13,560 bases of DNA from an uncultured Bacteroidota bacterium (GTDB taxonomy: Bacteria > Bacteroidota > Bacteroidia > Flavobacteriales > Flavobacteriaceae). Shown one piece after another: positions 1 to 7,393 of this stretch. Position 1 is the stretch's first letter. Every line of letters begins with the position of its first letter. Location: contig CACONV010000022.1 of NCBI GenBank assembly GCA_902628605.1, forward strand, positions 1-13,560. The letters are read 5' to 3'. The position numbers and the translations under genes were made by a program. The notes under the pieces are model-generated. The model did no database searches. It was not told where the DNA came from and saw only the letters and a list, made by a program, of their open reading frames with translations.

Positions 1-1982
1 CTAAACCTATTCCTAGAAAAAACATAATTGAAAAAGTTTCTTTTAACAAAATTAGAAAACAAAAAGTTACAAGTGATGATAAAATACTTATAGTTCAGGG
101 CTCATTTGGACGTGAAACAGATTTTATAATTGACAATAGTAGAGATATAACATCTTATCACAAACAAAATCTTGATAAAGGAATAGTTGGCAAGGCGTTA
201 GAATTTGACGGAAGCAATCAAGTGTTTGTAGAAAAAGTACCTAACTTTGAATGGACTGAATCCTTTTCTGCTGCTTTTTGGTTTAAAACAACAAAAAGAA
301 AAAAGGGATTTACTCAAAGCTTACTCACCACTACAGGTGGAAAAAACTCTTGGTGGAGAGGCTGGGATTTAATCTTGGATGATAAAAATTATTTGAATTT
401 AAGATTAATCAGCTCCTTACCCGGTGACGCTATTCACGTGAAATCATTGGATTCACTGAAAGTAAATAACTGGCATCATGTTGCTTTTTCATATGATGGT
501 AGTGGAAATTCTTCAGGCATTACTTTATTTTTAAATGGTGAAAAAATCAATAAAAAAGTAGTTTTTGATAATTTAAAAAAATCAATTTTGCCTGTTTCAA
601 GCAGCGGAATCTATCTTCAAGAACAAGCACTTAAAATTGGGGCATCAGGAGATTTTTCCTCAGGTGATAATGGATGGGTCGAAGGGCTAATGGATGAGTT
701 ATTTGTTTTTAACAAACCAATAAGTACTTATGAATTAAAAAACTTATACAATACTTATAATATTGAGAAAAAAGTATTTGATATTAAAGAAAAAGTTGAA
801 CACCTAACCTATAACGACGCGTCTATTATAAAAATTAAAAGTCAAATCAAAAATTTAAAAAAACAGTGGCTAGAAAATATTTCAGATGTGAAAACTGTTA
901 TGGTCATGGAGGAGATGAAAGAAAAAAGAAAGACTTTTCTTTATGACAGAGGAAGCTACCAGTTCCCTAGTTATGAAGTTGAGGCCGATGTTCCATCTAA
1001 ACTTCCCAAAATGTCTCCTGAAATGCCCAAAAATAGGCTTGGACTTTCAAAATGGATATTTGATAAAAAAAATCCTCTGACAGCAAGAGTTGCGGTTAAC
1101 AGGTATTGGCAGATGGTTTTTGGAAGAGGTATTGTTAATACTCCCGGTGATTTTGGGGTCCAAGGACAGCTTCCATCACATCCTAACTTACTCGAATATC
1201 TTTCTCACTATTTTATGGAGAAGGATTGGAATATAAGAGATTTATTAAGATTGATGGTGACATCGCATACGTATAAGCAATCTTCCAAACCCAATCAAAA
1301 ACAAGTTGAAATTGATCCTGACAACATACTTCTTTCAAGAAGTAACAGTTACAGGTTACCTGCTGAAATGATTAGAGATAATGCCTTAGCTGCTAGTGGA
1401 TTACTTGTAAAACATATTGGAGGTAAAAGTGTAAGACCATACCAACCTAAAGGTTTGTGGAAAGAGAAATCAAATTTTTCAATTAAACTTTTAAATTATA
1501 AAGAATCAACTGGAGATAGTTTGTATAGAAGAAGTATGTATACATTTATAAGAAGGACAAATCCCCCTCCATCTATGTCAACTTTTGATGCTCCTACCAG
1601 GGAGGTTTGTACGGTAAAAAGAGAAATAACAAATACTCCTTTACAAGCACTTGTTTTATTAAATGACCCTCAATTCGTCGAGGCATCAAGAATTCTAGCA
1701 GAAAGGATCCAAAAGGAAAAGCCTTTCTCAATTGAAGAATCGATAAAGCATGGATTCCGTTTGTGTACCTCTAGAAAACCAAGAGACAAGGAAATAGAAT
1801 TACTTAAGAATTTGTATGATCAGCAGTTAAAAAAATTCAAACAAAACCCCGAACTCGCATATAATATTTTTAAAAATGGAAAAAAACCTAGAGATAAAAC
1901 CTTAAATTTATATAAAACTGCAGCACTATCGATGGTTGCAAATGTAATGTTAAATCATGATGAAGTTTATATGAAAAGATAA
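1..1982 (+). CDS. PSD1-type protein, LamG-like insert plus DUF1553 (5' end outside window)
   Basis: The reading frame is open from base 3 to the stop at 1980-1982 (659 residues visible), so the gene starts upstream; the GTG at 222 is internal, within the LamG domain. Roughly visible residues 60-255 form a laminin-G/concanavalin-A-like sandwich, with GKALEFDG at its start, the WHHVAFSYDG strand and the LMDELFVFNKP ending. A charged linker containing VMVMEEM and DRGSYQFPS leads into a C-terminal DUF1553 domain: NRLGLSKWIFDKKNPLTARV, NRYWQMVFGRG, GDFGVQGQLPSHP and TFDAPTREVC, ending near LNHDEVYMKR. Family knowledge: such proteins usually run signal peptide, PSCyt1 haem domain, DUF1549, LamG, DUF1553, so the missing part probably carries the cytochrome and DUF1549. 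Exact biochemical role is unknown. The next gene, DUF1501, is its usual partner. Family assignment is firm; function is not. Confidence 0.9.
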   Translation, partial: KPIPRKNIIEKVSFNKIRKQKVTSDDKILIVQGSFGRETDFIIDNSRDITSYHKQNLDKGIVGKALEFDGSNQVFVEKVPNFEWTESFSAAFWFKTTKRKKGFTQSLLTTTGGKNSWWRGWDLILDDKNYLNLRLISSLPGDAIHVKSLDSLKVNNWHHVAFSYDGSGNSSGITLFLNGEKINKKVVFDNLKKSILPVSSSGIYLQEQALKIGASGDFSSGDNGWVEGLMDELFVFNKPISTYELKNLYNTYNIEKKVFDIKEKVEHLTYNDASIIKIKSQIKNLKKQWLENISDVKTVMVMEEMKEKRKTFLYDRGSYQFPSYEVEADVPSKLPKMSPEMPKNRLGLSKWIFDKKNPLTARVAVNRYWQMVFGRGIVNTPGDFGVQGQLPSHPNLLEYLSHYFMEKDWNIRDLLRLMVTSHTYKQSSKPNQKQVEIDPDNILLSRSNSYRLPAEMIRDNALAASGLLVKHIGGKSVRPYQPKGLWKEKSNFSIKLLNYKESTGDSLYRRSMYTFIRRTNPPPSMSTFDAPTREVCTVKREITNTPLQALVLLNDPQFVEASRILAERIQKEKPFSIEESIKHGFRLCTSRKPRDKEIELLKNLYDQQLKKFKQNPELAYNIFKNGKKPRDKTLNLYKTAALSMVANVMLNHDEVYMKR

Positions 1983-1990
1983 ATTTAAAT

Positions 1991-3448
1991 ATGAATTGTA
2001 ATCACCATCACCATAACGAAAAATTTTCTAGGAGAGATTTTTTAACAAAAACTTCTCTAGGACTGGGCGCCCTTACACTCGGATCCCTCATAAATCCTGC
2101 AAGAGCTTTTAGTGGAGTTTCAAGTCTAAATAATGTAAATATTCCACCTCAAATACCACATTTTCCCGCAAAAGCTAAAAGAATTATTTATTTGTTCCAG
2201 AGTGGTGCACCTTCTCAAATAGATCTTTTTGATCACAAACCTCTTTTGACAAAGATGCATGGTAAAGAATTACCTCCAAGCGTTAGAGGTGGTCAAAGGT
2301 TGACAGGTATGAGTGCAGGTCAAGCTTCGTTTCCACTAGTATCATCTATTTATGATTTTAAACAGTATGGTCAAAGTGGAGCTTGGGTTAGTGAATTAAT
2401 GCCGCATACGTCAAAAATTGTTGATGAGCTTTGTTTCATTAAATCGATGTACACAGAAGAAATCAATCATGACCCAGCCGTTACTTTTATTCAAACAGGA
2501 TCAAACCTTCCCGGCAGACCTTCAATGGGTTCATGGATTAGCTATGGTTTAGGATCTGACAATAAAAACTTGCCCGAATTTGTAGTACTAGTTACAAAAG
2601 ATAAACAGGGTCAGCCTTTATATGCTCGTTCTTGGGGTAATGGATTTTTACCATCCAAATACCAAGGTGTACAATTTAGATCTGGTAAGGATGCTGTTCT
2701 TTATTTACAAAATCCACCCGGTGTAACAGGTGACTTGAGAAGAGAACAACTTGAATATTTAAAAAAACTTGAAAATGATAATTATAGAGACATAGGTGAT
2801 CCTGAAATATTGTCTAGAATGTCTCAGTATGAAATGGCATACAGAATGCAAACATCTGTCCCTGAAGTCATGGATGTTTCGGACGAACCAGATTATATTT
2901 TTGATATGTACGGGGAGGATAGTAAAAATCCCGGGACATTTGCAGCTAATTGTCTACTTGCAAGAAAACTTATAGAAAAAGATGTAAAATTTGTTCAATT
3001 ATATCATCAAGGGTGGGATCACCACGGGAATATAAATAAAGAACTCAAAATACAATGCAAAGACACTGATCAACCCTCTGCTGCACTTATTATGGATCTA
3101 AAACAAAGAGGGCTTCTAGAAGATACACTAGTGATATGGGGTGGAGAATTTGGTAGAACTAATTATACACAAGGCGTTATAACTGATCCTGGTTATGGTA
3201 GAGATCATCATCCAAGATGTTTTACTATCTTCATGGCAGGTGCTGGTATAAAAAAAGGAATTACTTACGGAGCTACCGATGAATTCGGTTATAATTTGAG
3301 GGAAAACCCAGTTCATGTTCATGATTTTCAAGCCACAATTTTGCACCTTTTGGGTCTTGATCACGAAAAGTTAACTTTTAAGCACCAGGGTAGGAGATAC
3401 AGATTAACGGATGTTCACGGAAAAATTGTAAATGATATACTTGTATGA
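1991..3448 (+). CDS. Tat-exported DUF1501 protein (alkaline phosphatase/sulfatase-like fold)
   Basis: This 485-residue protein begins at an ATG 8 bp after the PSD1 stop; the leader is pure A/T. Residues 13-18 (SRRDFL) followed by a Gly/Leu hydrophobic stretch form a twin-arginine signal, so it is predicted to be exported folded. An unusual MNCNHHHHNE segment precedes the twin arginines. The body matches DUF1501: SGAPSQIDLFD (residues 71-81, including S75, D78 and D81), a YHQGWDHHGN motif, WGGEFGRT (383-390), GRDHHPRCF (403-411), GATDEFGYN and the terminal RLTDVHG. Pfam places DUF1501 in the alkaline phosphatase superfamily; the Asp/His clusters resemble its metal sites, but no activity is established for the family. 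Pairing with a PSD1 protein is the typical arrangement, suggesting the two work on the same envelope substrate. Translation is coupled to the next gene through an ATGA overlap. Confidence 0.93.
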   Translation: MNCNHHHHNEKFSRRDFLTKTSLGLGALTLGSLINPARAFSGVSSLNNVNIPPQIPHFPAKAKRIIYLFQSGAPSQIDLFDHKPLLTKMHGKELPPSVRGGQRLTGMSAGQASFPLVSSIYDFKQYGQSGAWVSELMPHTSKIVDELCFIKSMYTEEINHDPAVTFIQTGSNLPGRPSMGSWISYGLGSDNKNLPEFVVLVTKDKQGQPLYARSWGNGFLPSKYQGVQFRSGKDAVLYLQNPPGVTGDLRREQLEYLKKLENDNYRDIGDPEILSRMSQYEMAYRMQTSVPEVMDVSDEPDYIFDMYGEDSKNPGTFAANCLLARKLIEKDVKFVQLYHQGWDHHGNINKELKIQCKDTDQPSAALIMDLKQRGLLEDTLVIWGGEFGRTNYTQGVITDPGYGRDHHPRCFTIFMAGAGIKKGITYGATDEFGYNLRENPVHVHDFQATILHLLGLDHEKLTFKHQGRRYRLTDVHGKIVNDILV

Positions 3449-4497
3449 AAAAAAATAATTCTCGAAGAAACTTTTTAAAAAATTCCGCTTTTGTTGGACT
3501 AGGTATTGTTTCTGCTGATAAAACATTCTCCATTGGAAAAAGAAGCAAATCATTAGAAAATACTATTGGGCACAATGGATTTACATATAAAATTGATAAA
3601 AGTTGGAGTAAACAGAACATAAACACACACCCAGTTCACCATTGTCATGAAATGATTATGGATAAAAAAGGAAGGTTGTTCATGACAACAACACACAAAA
3701 AAAATAATGTTTTGGTTTACAATAAGGATGGAAATATTTTAGATGGGTGGAGCGTCGGATTTAATGGTGCGCATGGCTTAACACTTAGTAATGAAGGGGG
3801 TACTGAATTTTTATATATTACCGATCCAGATTTGCATAGGGTGTGTAAAACCGATTTGAACGGAAAACTCATTCTAGAAATTTTTTATCCTAAAGAAATT
3901 AAAGATTATTCTTCCCAAGATGACTTCAAACCAACCGAAACTGCAATTGCCCCAAACGGAGATATTTATATTGCTGACGGTTATGGTAAAGATTTTATTA
4001 TAAAATACGATCAAAAAGGAAACTACTTAGGACATTTTGGAGGTAAGGGAGATGGTAAAAACCATTTTGATTGTTGTCATGGGATAACCCTTGATAGCCG
4101 ATTTAATCAAAACCCAACTCTTCTTATTTCGTCTAGAACAAAAAATGAGTTCAAAAGATTTACTTTGAGTGGAAAACATATAGAAACTATTTCTCTTCCT
4201 GGTTATTGGATGTGTAGACCTGTTATCAAAGGTAATAATTTATATTTTGCTATTATTAACACTTACAATTGGTGGAATTATGATGGTATGATTGCAGTTT
4301 TAGATAAAAATAATAAAGTAATTTCACTTCCAGGAGGAGGTAAGCCATCATATAATAATGGTGTAATTAATAAACCCGTTTATGACGATCGAAGTTTTCT
4401 AAATCCCCATGATGTTTGTGTAGACGAAGACGAAAACATCTACGTTCCTCAATGGAACTCGGGTAGAACAACTCCTTTAAAATTAATTAGAGTTTAA
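3445..4497 (+). CDS. Tat-exported six-bladed NHL/PAL-like beta-propeller
   Basis: This 350-residue protein starts at an ATG overlapping the DUF1501 stop (ATGA), so translation is probably coupled. Residues 6-11 (SRRNFL) plus the following hydrophobic segment look like a twin-arginine signal. The rest is a beta-propeller with NHL-type strands such as APNGDIYIADGYG (169-181) and DEDENIYVPQWNS (327-339). His110 (GAHG), His212 (CCHG) and His322 (NPHD) fall at the same point of different blades, as do the metal-binding histidines of peptidyl-hydroxyglycine alpha-amidating lyase (PAL); a VHHCHEM cluster (64-70) precedes the first blade. I infer a central metal site and possibly a lyase- or oxidoreductase-like role, but the substrate is unknown. 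It could instead be only a structural propeller. Its place between DUF1501 and a cytochrome-bearing membrane protein suggests a periplasmic or surface partner in the same process. Confidence 0.85.
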   Translation: MKKNNSRRNFLKNSAFVGLGIVSADKTFSIGKRSKSLENTIGHNGFTYKIDKSWSKQNINTHPVHHCHEMIMDKKGRLFMTTTHKKNNVLVYNKDGNILDGWSVGFNGAHGLTLSNEGGTEFLYITDPDLHRVCKTDLNGKLILEIFYPKEIKDYSSQDDFKPTETAIAPNGDIYIADGYGKDFIIKYDQKGNYLGHFGGKGDGKNHFDCCHGITLDSRFNQNPTLLISSRTKNEFKRFTLSGKHIETISLPGYWMCRPVIKGNNLYFAIINTYNWWNYDGMIAVLDKNNKVISLPGGGKPSYNNGVINKPVYDDRSFLNPHDVCVDEDENIYVPQWNSGRTTPLKLIRV

Positions 4498-4506
4498 ACT
4501 TTACTT

Positions 4507-5859
4507 TTGGAAGCTATTTTTTTTCTTGGAAGATTTCATCCATTGCTAGTTCACTTACCAATTGGGTTTTTGATTCTTGCTATTTTAATTGAAATTTATT
4601 GCTCTATCTTTAAAATTAGAATTAACCAGAGTATAATCAATTTTACTTGGTTTGTAGCTTTCTTTTCCTCTGTCTTGACAACAATTCTAGGCCTTTTAAT
4701 CGCAGAGACAGGTCATTATATAGATGAAAATTTATCTATGCATAAAATCTTTGGTTTGTCTTTAACAGGCATCACATTCATATCGTGGTTTCTAAGGTTA
4801 TCCATTTTTTCAAATTTATTTTCATCTTCGCTAAAAACATTATCAAATGTTATAGTCGTTGTCCTTTTAACTTTAACGGGTCATTATGGTGGAAATTTAA
4901 CCCACGGTGAAACATATCTTGTGGATTATGCTCCGGAACAAATAAAAGAGCTAGTTGTTAATAAAAATAAAAACATAGAATTAGAAATTGATTCTGTAAA
5001 AATTTACAATGACCTTATACAACCGATTTTTAATCAAAAATGTGTTTCTTGCCACAACAAAGAAATATCTAGAGGAAATCTAAATATGGATTCCTACAGT
5101 AATCTTCTAAAGGGTGGTAGTAGTGGTAATCCTATAAATAAATCTGACCCTAGAAAAAGTTTGTTGATAAAGAGAATTACTATGCCAACAAGTGAACTTA
5201 AATATATGCCTCCAGATGGAGAGCCTGTATCATTTGATGAAATTAAAACTCTAATATGGTGGATAAATAATTTTGACAAATCGAATGAAAATTTAGCATC
5301 ATTAAAAGTTGAGGATGATATAAAAGAATCACTTGAAATACTTTATAGTTTGAATTTTAAAGAAAAACAATGGTTCGAAAAAATCGTAGTAGAAAAATTA
5401 GATGAATCTTTAATTCAAAATATTGATAATGCTACATTTCAAATTAAATACATTTCGGATGACAAAAAATTTCTGTCCGTAAAATACTTAAAGAAAAATG
5501 CAAGTATTAATGATATTGAAAAACTTCAAAAAATTAGCAGTAATATTACCTATCTCACAGCAAAATCTTCAAATCTGTCTAATGATATAATCAAAAGCAT
5601 ATCTAATTTTAAAAATATAGTAAAACTTGAGATTCAAGACAATAATATTGATGATGAAAGTATTGAAATTCTTCAATCACTCAATAATCTTGAAATACTT
5701 AACATCCATAACACAAAAATTACAAATAAAGCTATTGAATCCCTTAAAAATTTTAAAAACTTAAAAAGGGCATATGTTTGGGGAACGAGTATATCTAAAA
5801 ATGAAGTAGACGATTTTAATAAAAATGATTCAAAGCTAAAATTAATTGGAGGGAATTAA
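4507..5859 (+). CDS. DUF2231-like membrane domain fused to c-type cytochrome and leucine-rich repeats
   Basis: The 450-residue protein probably starts at TTG 4507. An in-frame stop lies at 4495-4497, no other usual start codon lies between them, and the next ATG (4738, residue 78) would delete conserved HPLLVHLPIG (11-20) and two helices. Four membrane helices (about 14-34, 46-66, 80-99, 111-127) carry His11, His16, His70 and His125 at or near their ends, like DUF2231-type domains. After them comes a PSCyt1-type cytochrome c: CVSCH at 179-183 binds haem, and MPPDGEP (Met234) is the likely distal ligand region. Residues about 345-435 hold three to four leucine-rich repeats of about 24 residues with NxxI/L spacing. 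It is predicted to be anchored in the inner membrane with haem and repeats in the periplasm, linking membrane electron carriers to the exported neighbours. No obvious ribosome site precedes the TTG. Confidence 0.88.
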   Translation: MEAIFFLGRFHPLLVHLPIGFLILAILIEIYCSIFKIRINQSIINFTWFVAFFSSVLTTILGLLIAETGHYIDENLSMHKIFGLSLTGITFISWFLRLSIFSNLFSSSLKTLSNVIVVVLLTLTGHYGGNLTHGETYLVDYAPEQIKELVVNKNKNIELEIDSVKIYNDLIQPIFNQKCVSCHNKEISRGNLNMDSYSNLLKGGSSGNPINKSDPRKSLLIKRITMPTSELKYMPPDGEPVSFDEIKTLIWWINNFDKSNENLASLKVEDDIKESLEILYSLNFKEKQWFEKIVVEKLDESLIQNIDNATFQIKYISDDKKFLSVKYLKKNASINDIEKLQKISSNITYLTAKSSNLSNDIIKSISNFKNIVKLEIQDNNIDDESIEILQSLNNLEILNIHNTKITNKAIESLKNFKNLKRAYVWGTSISKNEVDDFNKNDSKLKLIGGN

Positions 5860-5914
5860 ATTTTTAAAGAACTAAATAACTATAGCTTATAAAGAAAATA
5901 GATTATCAGTTAAG

Positions 5915-5944
5915 TTTAAAAAATATTAGTTTTAATTAATTTTG
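5915..5944 (+). promoter_or_regulatory. Possible Bacteroidota-type promoter for the haloperoxidase-like gene
   Basis: In the 94-bp gap after the cytochrome gene, TAATTTTG at 5937-5944 matches the Bacteroidota -7 consensus TAnnTTTG exactly. About 19 bases upstream, GTTTA near 5914-5918 is only a weak match to the -33 TTTG element. Transcription would begin just before the ATG at 5954, giving a very short leader. In such AT-rich DNA a chance match is quite possible. Confidence 0.33.
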
Positions 5945-5953
5945 TAATTATCT

Positions 5954-7303
5954 ATGAAGAAGGTATTTAAACACTTTATTATTCTATTTTTGACTGTTAG
6001 CTGCGTAAGTAAAGAATTTAATCAAGATGAGCTTAATGATGCAGCACTTTTTCATTCTGCGATGCAAAACCTATCAGATATTATTGTGTATGATATTTTT
6101 TCTCCCCCTGTTGCCTCCAGAGTTTATCTGTATCCTTCGATAGCGGCTTACGAACTAATAGCTAAAGACATGCCTCTAAAATATAAATCTCTTGTTGGTC
6201 AGGTAAAAGGATTAACAAAAATACCTGAACCAGATAAAATTTTTAAAAATTATAACTTAAATCTCACTATTTTATTTGCATTTAACAAAGTTGGAAGGGC
6301 ACTTATTTTTTCAGATGAATTGATGGATAAGTTTGAAAAAAAGTTTAACAACAAGTTAATTTTAATGGGCGTACCTAAAAAAATAAGAACTGCTTCTGAA
6401 AAATACGCAGAAAAGGTTGCTAAACATATTTTAAATTGGGCAAAGGACGACTTATACAATCAAACAAGAACGTATTCTAAATATACAATTTTAGAAGAGG
6501 AGGTTTTTTGGAAGCCAACCCCCCCAGATTATATGGACGGAATTGAACCACACTGGAATAAAATAAGGACTTTAGTATTAGACTCTGCAAACCAATTTAT
6601 TCCTAAAGAACCGTTAAAATTTGATCTTACAGTAGGCAGTCCATTTCAAAAACAGCTTCAGGAGGTTTTTGAAATAGGAAACAAAATGGATCCTGAAAAG
6701 ATTGAGATTGCCAAATTTTGGGATTGCAACCCGTATGTAACGCATCACAGAGGACATGCAATGTTTGCTACAAAAAAAATAACACCAGGTGGACACTGGA
6801 TTGGCATAACGGCTATTGCTGGAAGAACAGCTAAGAGTACTTTTGACGAATCAGTTAATGCTTATACCAATGTTTCAATTTCATTGTTTGACTCTTTTAT
6901 TAGTTGCTGGGATGAAAAGTGGAGGTCTATATTGGTTAGACCAGAAACTCTAATTAATCAGCACTATGATGAGGAATGGTTACCTCTTCTGCAAACCCCG
7001 CCATTTCCTGAGTACACAAGTGGCCATTCTGTAATTTCTCGAGCTGCTGCAACGTCTCTTACTAAATTGTATGGTGACAACTTTAAATTCACTGATACAA
7101 CTGAGGTTGCATATGGTCTACCGTCAAGAAAATACAATTCTTTTATTGAAGCTGCTGACGAAGCGGCTTTATCGAGACTGTATGGCGGTATACACTATAG
7201 AATGGCTATTGAAGAGGGAGTTTCACAAGGAGAAAATATAGGAAACTTTATATCTAAGAACCTTAAGACAAACCTAGACTCTTACAAGCTAGCAACAAAA
7301 TAA
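5954..7303 (+). CDS. Vanadium-dependent haloperoxidase / PAP2-family lipoprotein
   Basis: This 449-residue protein has a short Lys-rich, hydrophobic N-terminus ending in LTVSC (Cys17), a plausible but non-ideal lipobox, so it is probably a lipoprotein. The C-terminal half shows the whole vanadate/phosphate-binding signature: Lys322-X6-Arg329-Pro330 (EKWRSILVRP), Ser356-Gly357-His358 (PEYTSGHS), and Ser407-Arg408-X5-His414 (SRLYGGIHY). These match, in order and spacing, the Lys, Arg, Ser-Gly-His, Arg and His residues of vanadium chloroperoxidase and PAP2 acid phosphatases; His358 would be the acid-base/catalytic His and His414 the vanadate ligand or phosphoryl acceptor. Length and the long helical N-terminal half fit bacterial haloperoxidase-like proteins better than small PAP2 phosphatases. 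Sequence alone cannot separate halide oxidation from phosphatase activity. It lies between the cytochrome operon and the SusCD pair, on the same strand. Confidence 0.88.
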   Translation: MKKVFKHFIILFLTVSCVSKEFNQDELNDAALFHSAMQNLSDIIVYDIFSPPVASRVYLYPSIAAYELIAKDMPLKYKSLVGQVKGLTKIPEPDKIFKNYNLNLTILFAFNKVGRALIFSDELMDKFEKKFNNKLILMGVPKKIRTASEKYAEKVAKHILNWAKDDLYNQTRTYSKYTILEEEVFWKPTPPDYMDGIEPHWNKIRTLVLDSANQFIPKEPLKFDLTVGSPFQKQLQEVFEIGNKMDPEKIEIAKFWDCNPYVTHHRGHAMFATKKITPGGHWIGITAIAGRTAKSTFDESVNAYTNVSISLFDSFISCWDEKWRSILVRPETLINQHYDEEWLPLLQTPPFPEYTSGHSVISRAAATSLTKLYGDNFKFTDTTEVAYGLPSRKYNSFIEAADEAALSRLYGGIHYRMAIEEGVSQGENIGNFISKNLKTNLDSYKLATK

Positions 7304-7317
7304 AAGCTTGTTTTTTT
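7284..7317 (+). terminator. Weak intrinsic terminator overlapping the end of the haloperoxidase-like gene
   Basis: ACAAGCT (7284-7290) and AGCTTGT (7305-7311) are perfect inverted repeats separated by 14 bases, and the second arm runs straight into seven T residues (7311-7317). The left arm lies inside the last codons, before the stop at 7301-7303. The stem is only 7 bp, three of them G-C, so termination may be partial and some read-through into the SusC gene is possible. Confidence 0.4.
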
Positions 7318-7322
7318 AAAAA

Positions 7323-7356
7323 TTTGTTTTTATATCCTTGATTTTGCTTATATTTA
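7323..7356 (+). promoter_or_regulatory. Possible promoter for the SusC/SusD operon
   Basis: Within the 90-bp gap before the SusC gene, TTTG at 7323-7326 and TATATTTA at 7349-7356 resemble the -33 TTTG and -7 TAnnTTTG elements, with a 22-base spacer. The last base of the -7 element is A rather than G, and other near-matches (for example TATCCTTG at 7333-7340) occur close by, so the exact site is uncertain. Confidence 0.3.
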
Positions 7357-7393
7357 GAAACTTATTAACATTTAATTAACAATATTCTCTGTT

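Noticed and set aside
222..224. GTG at 222 as the start of the PSD1 protein
   Set aside because: The same frame is open back to base 3 and the upstream residues continue the LamG domain, so the gene is cut by the window edge rather than starting here.
2003..2014. Four consecutive His codons as a possible engineered His tag
   Set aside because: It lies inside a natural operon with a twin-arginine signal directly after it and no vector-like sequence around it; native His-rich N-termini are a simpler explanation.
3128..3626. Two short minus-strand open frames across the DUF1501/propeller junction
   Set aside because: They are antisense to strongly supported genes and have no signal, domain or leader features.
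5881..5891. TATA-GCT-TATA inverted repeat after the cytochrome gene as a terminator
   Set aside because: The stem is four A-T pairs with no following T-run, too weak to support a terminator call.
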